Of a stretch of 16,915 bases of DNA, positions 14,459 to 16,915 are shown in pieces; positions within the stretch are counted from its first letter, which is position 1; each line of letters opens with the position of its first letter. The notes beneath the pieces were generated by a model. That model did not search any database, had not been told where the DNA came from, and saw only the letters and a program-made list of their open reading frames with translations. The stretch spans positions 1 to 16,915 of the forward strand of contig CAYFOR010000059.1 of assembly GCA_964344785.1 (NCBI GenBank), given 5' to 3'. Source of the DNA: Thiopontia sp964344785 (GTDB lineage Bacteria > Pseudomonadota > Gammaproteobacteria > GCF-002020875). A program made the position numbers and the translations under genes.

Positions 14459-16858
14459 TCAGGATGGCAGATACCGTTGCAGCACTCTTTTCAGTTCGTA
14501 TTTGTCGATTGGCTTGGCAATAAATCCATTACAGTCGGCTTGGTTGAATTGATCACGATGCTTCTGCATCACATTCGCGGTGAGCGCAATGATGGGAATC
14601 GGGTTCTCTGCTGCACGAATGGTCCGGGTTGCCTCAATACCATCCATCACCGGCATCTGCATGTCCATCAAAATCAGGTCGAAGTGGTGGCCTGCTACCA
14701 ACTCCACGGCCTCTTGCCCATTATTGACGGTCGTCACCTCCAGCCCCATCTTCTCCAATATCCGGCGCTCCAATAGCTGGAGTGCCTGGGTGTCCTCTGC
14801 AACCAGGACGTGACCACTGAGGCTCTTCTCTTCGAAGACCGCGTTGCCTTCATCTCTACTTTCAGCACGTCTCTCACGGCGTTTGCTCTGTTGATATGGC
14901 AGAGAGAGGGTAAAAGTAGAACCTACACCCTCCTCACTTTTCACATCAATACTTCCCCCCATCATCCTTGCAAGATTGTAGGAAATATAGAGCCCCAGCC
15001 CACTGCCGCCAAAACGGCGCGAGATTGAACCATCGGCCTGCTCGAAACGTTGAAAGAGCCGTTGTTGGGCCTCTGGTGATATGCCGACGCCGCTGTCTTC
15101 GGCCTTGAAAAGGAGGGTATTTCCGGCTCTGGAAGTGGAGAGGGTTATACCGCCCTCTGGAGTAAACTTCACTGCATTTCCGATCAGATTGATCAGGATC
15201 TGCCGGATACGTTGACTATCCCCCAACAGAAGATGGTCTTCGGGATTTCCCTGTTCCACGGTGAAGTCGAGGCCCACCTCATGCGCACGTGATGCAAACA
15301 TGTTCTCAATATCTTTCAACATGATTGAGAGATTGTATGGTTGCTCATCAATTGCAAACCTTCCTGACTCGATCTTGGAGGCGTCCAGAATGTCATTGAC
15401 CAGGGCAAGCTGACCTCTGCTTGCTCTCTCGATCGCCTTGACCATATTCCAGTCATCCGAATCCAGCTTATGTTCACATAGCAGTTCACTGAACCCAATA
15501 ATGGCTGTAAGGGGGGTTCGCAATTCATGACTCATGGACGCAAGAAACTCATCTTTCATCCGACTGACCTCTTCGGTCACATCGATCTGGTGTTGCAGCT
15601 CCCTCAACCGTTTCTGCTCGGTAATATCCCGTACCACCCCGATAGAACGAACCACATTTCCATCTACATCCCTCACATGTTCGCACATCTCCCGTACCAG
15701 CCGTTCATCCCCTCCATCCAATGGGATGACCCGATGTTCAACCCCGTATTGTTTGCCGGAATGGAGGGATTGTGTGTAGGCACGGTCCACCTTCTCCCGA
15801 TCATCCGGGTGTACTCTCTCAAGAAATGTCTCATAAGTTGCCTGAAATTGCTGTGGTTCCACCCCAAAGATTCGATAGGCCTCATCCGACCAATAGAGCT
15901 GATTCTCAACAAGATCCAACTCCCAACTCCCAAAATGACCTACCTTTTCTGCATCCAGCAGGAGGCGATTCTTGTTGTGCAGCTCATCAGTCAATCGCCT
16001 TTGATCTGCAACACCCTTGAATAATCGATAACCAACCCACAGGGTTGCCAGCAGTGAAAACAGCATCAACAGGGTGTAGGTAATCAGTAAGTTCCTGGCC
16101 TGCAAACGTGCCTGCAACGCCTGTTCTATTACATGGTCCAACAGTTCCGACTCAACCCGATACATCTGGTCAAGATGATCAGAAGAGAGCTCAAACCAGT
16201 GCTCGGCATCCACACCAATCTCCACATCCACCATGGCCCCTCTTTCGCGGATATGCTGACGCATGGTAGACAGTGCATGATAGACATTCTGATCAATCGT
16301 GCTGCGATAGATGCGTTTGTGTTCCTTGGGCGCATGAGACATGAAGATATCGAGTGCATACTTCTGGAGAGCATGGCTCTCAATAAAACGGGTGTAGTGC
16401 CCCAATGCAAATTTACCTCTTGAAAGGTTGCCGTTTACCAACCCTCTCTCCTTGGCTGCAAGCTCCTTTGCATAGAGCAGATTTTCATAGCTGTTGACCT
16501 CCAGGGCAATGGAGGCACTACTGATTATTCTGGAAAAGGTGTCTATTACACCAATCATCTGCTGAATCAGGTCACCATACCACTCAAAAGACTCTCCGCA
16601 GCCAAGCGCCGCCAGTTTTGCCTGGTGCCGCATGAATTCAAGATCTTCCAGATCGTACTGCAGTTGTGTAAATTGACGCTTTAACAGAGCGGGTAACGTA
16701 CTATTTCGTGCAGAGTGGATCTCAAGTGCCTTTCGGGTCCTATCCAGTTGCGCCTCCGAGTTCTGCTGGTGGGAGGCAAGCCGAGATCCATATTTATTTC
16801 TACCACTACCCAAGTATCCACAAGTCAAACCCCGTTCAATCTGAAGATTATGAATCAC
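14459..16858 (-). CDS. NIT-PAS hybrid sensor histidine kinase, N-terminus incomplete
   Basis: A 799-residue hybrid kinase. Residues 1-245 resemble the NIT nitrate/nitrite-sensing domain (IHNLQIERGLTCGYLGSG at 2-19; a second KERGLVNG at 136-143). One membrane helix follows (about 257-280), then a PAS domain (300-415), HisKA with H444 in MSHELRTPL, HATPase_c with N561 (GNAVKF), DSGVGI (588-593) and GGSGLGL (617-623), and a receiver (683-797) with acidic D689, phospho-acceptor D732 (LMDMQMP), T760 and K782. NIT kinases normally have a membrane helix before NIT; here the frame begins inside the domain at a GTG, and all three minus-strand frames hit stops within the 57 bases upstream. The protein may be truncated or frameshifted. 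No partner regulator with an output domain is in the window. Confidence 0.85.
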   Translation of the reverse strand: MIHNLQIERGLTCGYLGSGRNKYGSRLASHQQNSEAQLDRTRKALEIHSARNSTLPALLKRQFTQLQYDLEDLEFMRHQAKLAALGCGESFEWYGDLIQQMIGVIDTFSRIISSASIALEVNSYENLLYAKELAAKERGLVNGNLSRGKFALGHYTRFIESHALQKYALDIFMSHAPKEHKRIYRSTIDQNVYHALSTMRQHIRERGAMVDVEIGVDAEHWFELSSDHLDQMYRVESELLDHVIEQALQARLQARNLLITYTLLMLFSLLATLWVGYRLFKGVADQRRLTDELHNKNRLLLDAEKVGHFGSWELDLVENQLYWSDEAYRIFGVEPQQFQATYETFLERVHPDDREKVDRAYTQSLHSGKQYGVEHRVIPLDGGDERLVREMCEHVRDVDGNVVRSIGVVRDITEQKRLRELQHQIDVTEEVSRMKDEFLASMSHELRTPLTAIIGFSELLCEHKLDSDDWNMVKAIERASRGQLALVNDILDASKIESGRFAIDEQPYNLSIMLKDIENMFASRAHEVGLDFTVEQGNPEDHLLLGDSQRIRQILINLIGNAVKFTPEGGITLSTSRAGNTLLFKAEDSGVGISPEAQQRLFQRFEQADGSISRRFGGSGLGLYISYNLARMMGGSIDVKSEEGVGSTFTLSLPYQQSKRRERRAESRDEGNAVFEEKSLSGHVLVAEDTQALQLLERRILEKMGLEVTTVNNGQEAVELVAGHHFDLILMDMQMPVMDGIEATRTIRAAENPIPIIALTANVMQKHRDQFNQADCNGFIAKPIDKYELKRVLQRYLPS

Positions 16859-16915
16859 AACACCACTGGTGTCCCAACGTTTAATCGAATAAATTCAATT
16901 GGTTATTGATGACGT

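Overview
The window is protein-dense chromosomal DNA of a gammaproteobacterium. The menaquinone (MK) enzymes resemble the E. coli versions rather than those of Gram-positives. A SCO-type copper chaperone, two hemerythrins, a DUF2249 protein and a NIT-domain sensor kinase suggest a facultatively anaerobic organism that respires nitrogen oxides; a sulfur-oxidising Chromatiales-like bacterium would fit, but that is inference. No rRNA, tRNA, CRISPR, insertion sequence or phage gene was seen. Bases 1-191 hold no gene I can support.

Layout. (a) 192-1887, minus: menA then menG/ubiE, the last two steps of MK synthesis. (b) 1917-3694, plus: a small secreted protein, then a translationally coupled fusion of a ZnuA-like periplasmic binding domain with a SCO/SenC thioredoxin-fold domain. 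A perfect FNR/DNR-type box (TTGAT-N4-ATCAA) sits at the divergent menA/plus-operon junction. (c) 3719-5714, minus: a compact operon of HHE hemerythrin, DUF2249 protein and a polytopic NnrS/oxidase-like membrane protein. (d) 5715-5980: an intergenic region with two compound inverted repeats and a second FNR/DNR-like box, spaced so that it could activate both flanking operons. (e) 5981-11430, plus: menC, a 4HBT-type (menI-like) thioesterase, menD, menB and menF, tightly packed with overlapping starts and stops. (f) 11306-14181, minus: membrane-anchored bacteriohemerythrin, a very short menE and an MFS transporter whose 3' end overlaps the 3' end of menF by 125 bp. (g) 14459-16858, minus: a NIT-PAS-histidine kinase-receiver hybrid that lacks the expected first membrane segment.

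How it works together. MenF makes isochorismate, MenD SEPHCHC, MenC o-succinylbenzoate (OSB), MenE OSB-CoA and MenB DHNA-CoA; the thioesterase probably releases DHNA, MenA prenylates it and MenG methylates it. Only MenH is not visible. The MK genes are interleaved with O2/NO-binding hemerythrins and a copper-chaperone fusion, and two FNR/DNR-type sites lie at the divergent promoters. This suggests a locus that switches on low-potential quinone synthesis and nitrogen-oxide/metal handling together when oxygen is low.

Most unusual points: the ZnuA-SCO fusion with two of three metal-ligand histidines replaced by tyrosine; a menE that starts almost at its P-loop and may carry a +1 frameshift separating its N-terminus; the antisense menF/MFS tail overlap; and the paired FNR-type boxes.
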